This document shows, piece by piece, positions 44,443 to 55,686 of a stretch of DNA of 64,000 bases. A program made the translations under genes and the position numbers. The notes under the pieces were generated by a model. It ran no database searches. It was not told the DNA's origin and was given only the letters and a program-made list of their open reading frames with translations. The DNA is from Euphorbia lathyris. Taxonomy: Eukaryota; Streptophyta; Magnoliopsida; Malpighiales; Euphorbiaceae. Where the stretch lies: positions 52,329,001-52,393,000 of the forward strand of contig NC_088916.1 of assembly GCF_963576675.1 (NCBI RefSeq). Direction: 5' to 3'. Within the stretch, counting starts at the first letter, position 1; each line of letters begins with the position of its first letter.

Positions 44443-47400
44443 TCACTTGTCTAGCAGTTCTTGAATCGTGTTCCTGGCCTCTGTGAGGATATTAACGTAT
44501 CGAACTTCTGTAGCCCATATATTCTGCATGGGACAAGCAGTTGTTTCCATTTGAATAAAGTGTTCTTTCTCCAACTTGTCAACAGCAATTGAATCCATTA
44601 CACTAGCAACAACAGTCTGCAGATGAAAAAACAATTGTGATACAGTATCAGTTCCATATCACAATGATGCGCAGAGTATACAAAAGTTAAACTCATTTCA
44701 TTTTCAAGTTCTTGAAAAGAGCTTCCACTATAAATAGCTGGTAGATGCAAATTCAATGGCATTAAAGACTTATGTTGTACTTCTGCATGAGTTGATGTCC
44801 AAACAATATTTTCAGTACTTTCAAAAGCCTGGAGTGGTAATTTTTCTCAAAGAATAATTCTGTATGAACTCACCCAAAGTGTGCCGACACAAGCATTCGA
44901 GATAATGAATTTCAGGAGATTCTCATCTGAGATGCTGAGGAAATCATCCGAGCTGACAGACACAGTAAGATCTTGACAAGGAGAATCTAGTATTAAACCA
45001 GTGTTTCTCAAAATAATTTTGTCATGTTTCCTCAGAATTCTTTCAAGATGAAACATTGTGCTTTTCCAGCAACCCTTTTCTATCCCAACACACTTCAATT
45101 TGCAGCCACTGCTTCCAAAAGCTCTTGCAGGAAGTTCATCATGCAGCCTTAGCAAAGTTGCTGCGCTTTCAGCATTTGCCCAGCAACAACACATGGATGA
45201 TCCGTCATCTACACAGGCAATAAGGAGAAAAATAATAGAGACAGTACAACATCAGGAAGCCAAATAGTGTATGAATATACTAGGTAAATCCAGCAACTCA
45301 AAGATCAAGTTAAGCAGCACAATGACTTCTAATCAAGATAAAAAAAAAATTATACCATGAAGTACCAAACTCCACAAGAACCCAACAAACAGAATCATCA
45401 TACAATCTTCAGAGTTAACTTTGACAATCGTCTCAACATTCAACATCTATATCAGCACTGATTTCTTTAACATTCATGACAATTAACATTCCTTCAAAGT
45501 TCTTTTTCTTCGTGAATAGTTAATCAAGCAGCAATCATCAAATAATCCTAGTTTAGTGGCAATAAAATCATCACTTTTTCAGGAACCAGTGTGCCATGTG
45601 ATATGACATCATTCAGTAATGCATTAATGCATATCCAATGTAGACTATTTGGCATTGAATGAAAAAGAGAAATCTAACAACTGTGATAGGAAGCCATTTT
45701 ATAACACTGCTAAATCGACCCGTCTCTATATATTTAGAGAGACGTGTAAAGAACGAGGAACATATTTACAGAACCAGTAGGGAATTTTGGGAAGCATGAA
45801 GTACAAATCTGGTACGGCAACAATCCTAATTCCTATCCCCCATGTTCTATCTGATATGCGCATGCTTCAAATGGAAGAAAACTTACCCAACACAAAACCC
45901 ATCACTGGAATGTCCACAAAGTCTTGCTTGGACTTGGTTTCTGAATTTAGATTATTATATTTTCTATTCTTCTCCAGAACCAAGATGTGAACAGCAACAA
46001 TCTATCATAACCAGAAAAAAGGTAAATTGCAGTCACAATCATGTTCAAGCTAATTAGATGTGCTTATACTATAGAGTAAACTAGCATGGAAAAGAAATAT
46101 CCATATTCAACCAGCTTACAAGTTTGCAACTTGATCGATAACTTACCCTGCCAGTAACCTGCATAGGCTTGCAATCCTTGCATTGAAATTCAGAAATCAT
46201 ACCAGAAGAAACACCGTTCAATGAGGAAGCAGATGAAATATATAAGCTAGGCTGGATATCAGAAGATTTCTCAACAGTAGGTTCATCCACAATCCTTATG
46301 GAGTTTAAAACAATAAATGACACCGGCGTCAGCTTAAATTTATTTGTTCCTCTGGAAAACAGAAAAGGCCCATATCAGTGCATGCTACACCAGTGCAGAA
46401 GACCATAAAGGAATTAACTCAGGAGCAGTTTCTGTAGGCAGTAAAGATTGTTAGCTGGAATGCAAGTGCTGATATTTGTCAAGGAACCAATTGAACGAAA
46501 TTTACTAGGTTGATGCGTGTAGAACACATGCCCATCGTACCATATTTTGAAATTAAATCAACAAATGGGGTTGCTAGGAATCGAACCCTTGATCACTTGG
46601 TGATAGAGGCTCTGATCCCATGTCATGGAACCAATTGAACTAAAAGCTTAAGCTGATAGTTAAAGGCCCAATTCATATTTATATCCGACAATATTCAATA
46701 AAGAAAACAGTCAGCAACATATACTGGGATAAATAGAAAGAGTACCCAGTAAATATCAGAATGCAAGAGTAGAACTCTACTGAGGGTGTACAGTCAACAT
46801 TCTGACCCAAATACAACAACAACAACAACAAAGCCTTAGTCCCGAAATGATTCGGGGTCGGCTAACATGAACCATCATATAAAACCGTGAAAATCAAGTC
46901 GTGTCAGCGACACAGATTCGCTCCCTCCACTCCGTCCTATCCACTACCATATTTTCCTCAATTCCCAATAAACTCATATCACTCTCGATCACCCTCCTCC
47001 AAGTTTGCTTAGGTCTTCCCCTTCCCCTCACCACTACATCCCTTTGCCACTCTTCGGTTCTCCTAACCGGCGCATCAAGCGCTCTACGTCTCACATGGCC
47101 AAACCACCTTAGTCGGTTTTCTCTCATTTTATTCTCAATAGATGTGACCCCTACTTTTGTCCTAATTATTTCATTACGCACCCGGTCCTTTCTCGTGTGA
47201 CCACACATCCATCTCAACATACGCATCTCCGCCACCGACATCTTATGGATGTGGCAGTGTTTCACTGCCCAACACTCCGTACCATATAACAATGCTGGTC
47301 TAATTGCCGTCCGGTAGAATTTTCCCTTCAATCTATTAGGCATGCCGGGATCACAAAGGAAACCCGTAGCACTCTTCCACTTCGACCAACCAGCTTTAAT

Positions 47401-50400
47401 CCTATGAGCAACATCTCCATCTACTTCTCCATCCGTTTGGATAATAGATCCTAAATACCGGAAGCAATCCGAGGCCTGAACAACTCTCCCATCTAGGGTG
47501 ATTGTCCCTACCTCCCTACTCCTACGGCCGCTAAACTTACACTCCAAATATTCTGTCTTACTTCGACTCAACTTAAAGCCTCTAGATTCTAGAGTTTGCC
47601 TCCATAGTTCCAACTTCATCTCCACTCCTTTCGTCTCATCAACCAACACAATATCATCTGCAAACAGCATGCACCATGGTATACCATCTTGAAGTGAACT
47701 TGTTAGTTCATCCATAACGATGGCAAAAAGAAATGGGCTTAGTGCGGAACCTTGATGCACTCCAATCGTAATAGGAAACTCTTCAGTCTTCCCAACACTA
47801 GTACGTACACTCGTGCATACTCCCTCATACATGTCCTTTATGATGTCAATATATTTCCGCGAAATGCCTTTCCTTGTCAAGGCCCACCAAAGTACTTCCC
47901 TTGGTACCTTATCATATGCTTTCTCCAAGTCAATGAAAACCATATGCAAGTCTTTCTTCTTATTTCGATAGTGCTCCATTAATTGTCTCATTAGATGGAT
48001 GGCTTCCATAGTTGATCTTCCCGGCATAAAGCCAAACTGGTTTTCCGAGATCTTCACCGTCCTCCTTAGCCTTTGTTCAATCACTCGCTCCCAAAGTTTC
48101 ATAGTGTGACTCATTAATTTGATTCCCCGATAGTTGGCACAATCTTGGACATCGCCTTTGTTCTTATACAAAGGGATTAAGGTACTTTTCCTCCATTCTG
48201 ATGGCATCTTATTGTTTCTCCAAATTTTGTTGAAGAACGTCGTCAACCATTCGATTCCTCTTTCTCCCAAACATCTCCAAATCTCAATAGGGATGCCATC
48301 AGGTCCTACTGCTTTCTTCAACTTCATCTTACTTAATGTCATTTTGACTTCACCCTTTTGAATTCTCCGCAGGCATTCATGATTTATCATATCGTGATGG
48401 ATACTTATATCTCCAACATCTTGTTGGCGATCTCCATTAAATAAGTCATCAAAATAGGACCTCCATCGTTCCTTGATATCCTTATCTCCAACTAGGACTT
48501 TCTGGTCCACATCCTTCACACATTTAACTTTTCCGAGATCTCGCGTCTTCCTATCTCTCATCCGAGCAATTCTATATATGTCTCTTTCCCCTTCTTTCGT
48601 ATCCAATCTTGTATACAGATCCCGATTCACCTTTGCTCTAGCATCTCGTATGACCTTCTTTACTTCCCTTTTAGCCTCTTTGTATTTTTCGTAGTTCTCG
48701 TCACTCCTACATTTCCCCAATAGTTTATAGGATTCTCTCTTACTCTTTACTGCTTGTCGTACTTCTTCTGTCCACCAAGATGTGTCCTTACCCGGTGGCA
48801 TGCTACCTTTAGATTCCCCTACAACTTCCTTCGCTACTTCCCTTATACTATGCTCCATCTTATTCCATATCGAATCTATATCTGAATCCATATTGCAAGT
48901 CCAAATATCTTTTTTGGTCATCTCATCCACAAATTTTTGTTGATTCTCCCCTTGCAATTTCCACCACTTAATCTTAGTCTCTACTTGAGGTGTTTGTTTT
49001 CTTATACATTTCCTACTTCGAAAATCTAGCACCACTACTCTATGTTGGGTTGTCGTACTCTCACCAGGGATCACCTTACAATCAATATAACTCTTTCTCC
49101 AAGCACTCCTTACTAAGAAGAAGTCAATTTGGCTCGCATTACCGCCACTCCGATAAGTCACTAAGTGGGATGTTCTCTTCATAAACCATGTGTTCATGAT
49201 ACTCAAGTCATAGGCTGATGCGAATTCCAAAATATCATTTCCTGCTTCATTCTTATCTCCAAAGCCATACCCTCCATGAACACTCTCAAACCCAAATAAA
49301 TAAAAAATAATCATATATTTGTAAACCATAAGAATACAGCAGGGCCACCCATAAAAAATGGATTTTGCTCTTATCTGTAATTTTTACTGTTCCAGTGGGA
49401 GGTTTGGCCTATTTGATGTTCTCGGATCCAGCACCTCCAAAATATAATTCCCAAGCTTCAACCAATGAGATGTAGACTGTGGAAAGGACAATACCATACT
49501 GTTGCCATCCATTAGCATCTGATGTTAGTTCAAATTGTATATGCTCCATAAGCATTTAACTTGAGCCCATTACCGCAAACTTAAATGCAGTAGAACTGAT
49601 GATATCAGCAACATTCAAATTCTATAATCATACAGCACCACATTTCTATACAAATTCAGAAAGCAACATTTTCTTCATATGAAAAATATAGCAATGCATG
49701 TTCCCATCCTGTATCGAGATTGCAAATTAACTCAACAAATGACAGTGACAGATGATTACAACCATATATTAAGAAATCATAATAAGGTAGCATGCTTGGA
49801 TATTTAACATAAGAAAACAAGGTAGCATTAGCAATATCATCAACATGATACATCCTAATTATGTAAAAATGGTAGAACTCTAACATTAAAGCTGAAATAT
49901 ATCTTTGATGGACTATATGAATACCTCAATTCAAGAACTCGATGAAACGTTGCGTTCACATTGGCCCCAAATCCAACAAGATATGCATGGTTACTTAGAG
50001 AACCAAAAACGCTCGCCTAATAAATCAAAAAAATAGCTACAATATGAATAATTTATTCAAATTACAAAAGTAGATGGAAATAAAAAAAATAGGCAACTCC
50101 TTATTTACGCCCATGTATGCACACATACAGATAAACTGATAAGGAATTACCATTTGATTATTTATCAGAACATGGATACAAGAACAACTCTTGTTCTCCT
50201 GAAAGAATCTCATCTGAGGAACGTCACCAAATTTTTCACAGCTTAAATGACCATTGGAAATATGTCCATCAAAACTGTGAATTGCAACCACACTTCCTTG
50301 AACAGACGTTAAATTTCCCTCAGGAAAAAGGTTAGAAAAATCAAGTGATCCTGAAGAGAAACCAGACATAGATGTTGCCAGACAAACTTCATGGAAATCG

Positions 50401-53400
50401 TTATAACTCTGTTCTGGTGTCATAGGTGCCTCCAAAAGAGTTTCTTTGATTTCATTAAGCTTTAGTTCCAAATAAACCATAGCATTGGCAGAGAGATGAA
50501 GACACACATCTGAACTAGATTTTGGAGAACTTCCCATGGACCTCAGGTGAACTTCAACTTTATCTTTTATCGGATTCTCTCTACAGCTGAGAAAAGAGTC
50601 ATCCTGAGAAGAATCATGTGTTGATCCATTATATGTGGCTTCCTCTTCAGAAGAGAAGGAAAGGTTCCACATATGCATTCCAGATGAGATAAAAACTTTA
50701 GCACCAGTAGCAATATTATAATCCTTAATGCTACAAAATGATTCTCCCTGACTGTGCATTATGATGTAATAACTGCCAATCTGCAACAACTGGAATTATT
50801 CATTTGTCAAGTAAATACTTTGCCTCCATCGTCAGTAAAACAAGAAAATAGCTGTAATTCATCATTGCCATAAAATTGTAACCAAACATACACCCACACA
50901 CACATATAAGCCTACAAACCTGATACTTGAAAAGGTTTTCAGAGTTGAATTCTAACAACACCTTCTGAGCACTTGATTTATCATAATTACCAATGTTTAG
51001 CTTGTAATTAGTGAGACAAAGTTTTCCTGACCCAAGCAAGCTGTGACCATTAGCAGTTCTAATAGTGGCCAAACATGGAATTTCAAGAGAGCTCAAGTTC
51101 TCACATTTGCCCTCAGCATATCCCTCACAAGAACTGGAGCAGGCAACAGCTTCACTGCAACTGTAGTTGCAACCATTCATCAAATCTGAAACAAGTGTCG
51201 GACATGACACCTTATCAACTTTACGCTTCTTACTGGGCAGATGTTCCTCGTAAATTCTGCTGGGGTATTCTGTTGATTGTTCATTGAACTGGTTCCCTGA
51301 ATCCCTATGTCGAAGCATATTTCCATCTTTCCCAGCAAGAAAAAGATCCCAGGGCAAGATAATGGCCTCGGCGAACACAGTAGACCTGTCCGATATTACT
51401 GGTACACCTTGAAACTATAGAAAAGATAAAGTATCAATATGGATGATTAGCAATCTGCCGAAGGGGAAAGAAAGAATAATTCCAACCTTTAGAAGAATTT
51501 TTTAGGATTGAAGGGCTTAACAGAAATAAAATTACTTAGAGCACCTTCTATGAACATTTAACAGAAATTACCTTCTGTAGCATAGGGAATTTGTGCGATA
51601 TGCAAATTAGATGAAATTTATTATCTTGAAGTTCCATAAAGTCATAAGTCCTGGAAACACAAGGGTAAAAGGGCAGATTTCCGGAGTTTGCATGGCTTAG
51701 TTGAAAACACATATATATCGTCAAATTTGCCTGTCCTGCCCATGGGAGACAATGAAATATATTCCTACATGACAGTGTTTCATAGCCAGGCAATCCTTGA
51801 TGACCCACAATCTCAGGTGTTCCTTCCACAATTAGACTATAATTAAGAACCTGAAAGAAAACAGCTCCAAACACGTAAAAATAATAGTTTTGAGATGAAT
51901 AAAAAATTTATGCACTCAAACTGCTTAGGACAAGATAACAGATGTCCCAGAATCACTATTGGACATAACCTCATAGATGCTATTGGATTTCCAAGTAGAT
52001 GGAAGATCAGGTACGATGACATCAATGCTACCTGTTGCATCAACTAACTGCAACCTTCCTGAAGATGAAGAAGTCTGTGTAAACAATACAACATACAGTT
52101 AATCAATTCGTAACCAGAGAGCAAGTACTGAAATGAATCAATTAAAATAATTCATTTGAACAAAGTAGCAGAAATGCTTGCATGGAGAATCTTAAATTTC
52201 AAATACCACAAGAAAGGTAATCCACCTGCCTTTAGACTTCCAAGCAGAGAAAAACCTATATCATCACTCCGAAAAATTCTCTTCAATGACTGACTATGAG
52301 ATCTTCCTTCACATGATGGAAGACTGGATTGAGTTTTGTGACATTTTGTATAACAATGGTTGTGCTGCAACATTTCTCTCCTCCACCTAGCCTCCAAAAA
52401 ATGGAGAATGGTAGAGATAGGTGCCACCTAAGAGTCAGCAAAGTACTAATCACTTTATCATTCTAAATTGAAGATTGCGCCCTTTGCTGGGATGAAGAAA
52501 ACCATTGTTAATATATCATATATAAAGAACAATGATTGCAGAACTCACCAATTTAAGGTAACTACAGAGTGGTTCCCCACCACAGCTACATGAATCGTGC
52601 TTGCAAAATTCTGTAAGTATTGCATGCTGAAAAAAGACTCAGTTTAAGAATATGGCAAGAAAATACAAAAAATTCACTTGTATCAATTCTGCTAACAGTG
52701 AAAATTTTACCAATTTACCCGAGCTTGAATAACTGATAAGTGTAAATGTGATCTAGTAAACACTTGAGCCAGTCCTTCTCTCTGGTTACAACTTGCAAAC
52801 ATCCACATCAAGTTAGCAGACAACTATAAAGGCAAAATTGTCAAGAAAAAACATGAAAATTTCAGAGCAAAGAAGGACCTGTTTCCAGGATGCCAGTTCT
52901 TACACATTAGCAAAAAATAAAACAAGAAAATTACATGTTTTGATCCCAATATCTCTTTCTCAGACAAAGAAGAGGCAAACTTCTTCCGGAAACATGAAAT
53001 AACAAGTAATGCCCTGAAATCCAACCATCATCATAAATAAACCATTGAGAACATTATTCAATCAAAGCAACTATTCAATTTACAAGAAGCTGAAGCATGT
53101 TTAAAATTCCATACCATAGTCTTGCAGAAAAAGTCAAAGACTCAATAAACTTCCCCAACTGACTTGGCGATCTTGATACTACATGAAGCCTGCAGGCATA
53201 CATTGGTTATATGTTCCCACAAAATTGAATAGATTCCTTACATTTTAGTATTTTAATACAACATAAAGGGACATATTCATCAGAAAGACTATTGCAGTTA
53301 GGGATTAGCAGGCCACAAAGATTAATACCACTCTGAGCTACTTCATTAACCTCTCAAGTTCTGTGGTGAATACCAGATGGCCATGATACTTTTGGTAAGA

Positions 53401-54769
53401 AAGCAAAGAACATATGATAGTAGAAATATCAACAGCCATACCCAGTTTCCAATGGAGAAAACGACTCTACAGTAATGCATGTCTGGAAGCAAGACCCAAG
53501 TATTAGCATCTGTGTCCAAGTGAATTTTGGATTTACAAAATGTACATTCCTCAAAGAAACCTAAAACAAGCCCACGTTTGGCATTTCCAAAATACACGAT
53601 CAGACTTCAGAGCATATTGTTTAAGGAAAAAAATCAAAGAGCAAAAGCAAGAAGATTAATTTACTTACAACAGCGCCCACCCTAAGACTGTGTGGAGCTG
53701 CAAGTAGGTGATCCGTTAGTAAGAGCCATACTCGTTTGTCCAGCTCAAAAACCATTCCTTGCATGTAAACGCCGCTGATAGTACCAGTATAAGCACCCAA
53801 TTCCCCTTTACCCGCCATAACATTTCTACAAGATAGTGACAATTTCTTCGCTAACCTCGGCAAATGTAAAACAGAACTTCCCGTGGTTACAAACATCAAA
53901 TGAGACTGCTCTTTTCCTATAAAAATCAACTTCCTTTTCAGCCCCAACAGTGTGATAACGTTCCCTACAATCTTGGAAATCACAGGATGCCAGCTCGAAA
54001 AAGAACCATGGAAATATATAAACAACGGCTTTGTAAATGAATGAGGCATCCGTCCTGGACCTAAATTATGCAAAACTGCAATGGAATCCTTAGAATTACA
54101 TAATTTACACTCACAAGCCATAATTCGTACAATAAACCCCCGGAGATTGCAAGATTTGGTCGCACCGAATGAACAAGGAACAAGTGAAACAGGGCTTATT
54201 GAATCGATCGGACCGTGAACGCGGTAACGTGCTTTTTCTTTATCTTTGTTATCGAGAGGAGAAGAAGAACACGAAGCTAGAGGAATAGAATCCATACTTG
54301 AACATCGAGTGAATGAACTAGTACTCGAAACTGAAAACTTCCATTTGATAATCTCCAAAACTCCTCCGGCAGAATGTTTTAGAGGAATAAAATTCCAAGC
54401 AAGGACCTGAATCTTCTTGCCAATAACATTGACAGAGAAACCGAGAATATCGCAGCAAATGGTGGATGAACCATCGGAGAACTGAAAACAATTTCCATTT
54501 GGGCATTTTAGGGTTTCAGGTGGGAGAGTTAAGGTTCCGGTGAGAATCGCCGGATGGCTCAAAGGAAGGAGGACGTTATGGTTAGGGCTTGAGTCGGTAG
54601 AGGTAGGAGCAGATGAAGAATTTTTATGGGGCCTTGATTCTGAATTGGAAGATGAAGAAAGGACAGAAAAGCTGGGAGCGGCGGAGTTGATAGACGATGT
54701 AGCCGTGTGAGGTCGTCCAAGGCGAAGTAGCTCAGAGATTGTGAGTAACTTAATGGCGTCATCTTCCAT
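44443..54769 (-). CDS. CTC1: CTC1, large subunit of the CST telomere-capping complex (16 exons)
   Basis: CTC1 forms the CST complex with STN1 and TEN1, binds single-stranded telomeric DNA and recruits DNA polymerase alpha for C-strand fill-in. I placed 16 exons with GT-AG borders and consistent phase: 54769-53669, 53560-53442, 53189-53115, 53013-52935, 52781-52719, 52626-52549, 52427-52226, 52058-51970, 51850-51572, 51414-50920, 50789-50151, 50016-49925, 46351-46147, 46001-45887, 45208-44874, 44616-44443. They total 4,140 bases, 1,379 residues, near or slightly above the size of known plant CTC1. Recognition rests on blocks such as [68 protein letters not shown] and EHFIQMET. A basic stretch (PSKKRKVDK) in exon 10 is a possible nuclear localisation signal. 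Intron 12 (3.6 kb) holds a TRIM and an RTE element. The frame is intact throughout. Confidence 0.93.
46477..46690 (-). mobile_element. TRIM-type miniature LTR retrotransposon in CTC1 intron 12
   Basis: Flanked by a perfect 5-bp TSD, ATATT (46472-46476 and 46691-46695). On the minus strand the 5' LTR (about 70 bases) starts TGTCGGATATAAATATG and ends TTGGTTCCATGACA. It is followed by TGGGATCAGAGCC, one base away from the initiator-Met tRNA primer site. The element ends with a partial 3' LTR (GTTCAATTGGTTCCTTGACA). It totals 214 bases with no coding capacity. Confidence 0.75.
46814..49289 (-). mobile_element. 5'-truncated RTE-type LINE in CTC1 intron 12
   Basis: Bounded by ACCCAAATA at 46805-46813 and 49290-49298. 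The 3' end has the usual plant RTE signature: a conserved terminal block containing the hairpin CCCGAA-ATGA-TTCGGG, then a (TTG)n tail. The 5' end falls within the endonuclease domain, so about the first half of the endonuclease is missing. The insertion is in sense orientation with CTC1 and about 0.5 kb from exon 13. It looks young, since the remaining reading frame is fully open. Confidence 0.88.
46894..49289 (-). CDS. RTE reverse transcriptase frame, open, lacking the endonuclease N terminus
   Basis: About 798 codons of element sequence, without a stop. The C-terminal endonuclease part ([29 protein letters not shown]) is followed by a linker and the reverse transcriptase: [26 protein letters not shown], motif [16 protein letters not shown], motif [14 protein letters not shown], motif [14 protein letters not shown]-terminal zinc-finger-like and basic region follows ([24 protein letters not shown]). 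The frame extends upstream to an ATG at 49329, but those 13 codons are CTC1 intron DNA beyond the TSD. Alone it is probably not mobile, because the endonuclease is incomplete. Confidence 0.85.
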
Positions 54770-55686
54770 GTGGCTATGATTTTCAATGAGGAAGATGTCT
54801 CTGGTTTTTAGTTCAGATTAGCGCTGTAGAATCAAGAATTGAAGATGAAGAGGGACAGGAACAGGCGGGAACTCAATTGGGGCTTTTAAATGTTCTTTGT
54901 TGCGCGCCAGGTTCTTCTGCAGTTAAAATGTCGGCCCAAACTTTTTGTTGGCTTGCTGGTCAGACTCCACATATTTGACTGCCTACTTCACTGGTATGGC
55001 CCAATTTGCTATACTTTAACAAAATGTAACCTTTTTCATTATCAATCAAATTATATTTAACTAAGCCACCAAATACACAGTCCAGGGTGTTCGAATTCTG
55101 AAGATAAAATCACAACTGTGATTAAAATATTTAGTGGAGTGTTTTACCGGCTCAAATCTGGACTAGTTTGGACTGCCAAACTAGGATACTGGATGGTTTA
55201 GACCCAAAAAATATATATATTTAACTAATTTAACGAAGCATTCAATCAAAGAAAGAAAATTAAAAAAAAATCCATCTCCCATAAACAAGAAATTATTCCC
55301 ATATTTTCAAAAGAATTACAGATTCCTATATTTACAAGTTCATCAAAAGCACTTCAGTTCTAACAAATAATCTGTATCTATTTCTTCCCTGTCATCCTTG
55401 AATCATCTTAAGACCCTAACCCCTTCTATTTATACAAAAAGCTCTAGCCATGATGATGAATATGCAAATGACCAGAACATTGATTCCAATAAACTTACAA
55501 TTAAATAGTTAAGATGCCCTCTCTGAAATTTCAAGATAAACTCGATTGATAACCGGAACCTCGAGGTTCATGAGCTGTGAACCTGAACAGCAACATCAGG
55601 ATCTCCAATAAATTCTGTTAACTATCTTCTTCTACTTGATGTACATTTAAAGGAACTTGCTTTTATCAAACAATGACCATCACACT
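54770..55686. other. Intergenic region: CTC1 upstream side and MAPKKK5-like 3' flank
   Basis: 917 bases between two genes in the same orientation. The left part should hold the CTC1 promoter and leader; the right part, from about 55.3 kb, the MAPKKK 3' UTR. No TATA box or other gene was identified. Confidence 0.5.

Noticed and set aside
46500..46690. tRNA-derived SINE (box A TAGTTCAATTG, box B GGTTCGATTCC on the minus strand)
   Set aside because: The 5-bp TSD, TG...CA borders and tRNA-Met primer site directly after the LTR fit a TRIM better, and there is no A or T tail. The box motifs keep a small doubt.
49290..49329. ATG at 49329 as the start of a host reverse-transcriptase gene
   Set aside because: These bases lie in or beyond the target-site duplication and are CTC1 intron; the open frame is accidental.
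52201..52225. Extending CTC1 exon 7 past 52226 to the open stretch ending near 52152
   Set aside because: The reading open beyond the GCAG/GTGGAT donor has no CTC1 similarity. Splicing to 52058 restores the expected RLQL...SIDV block in phase.
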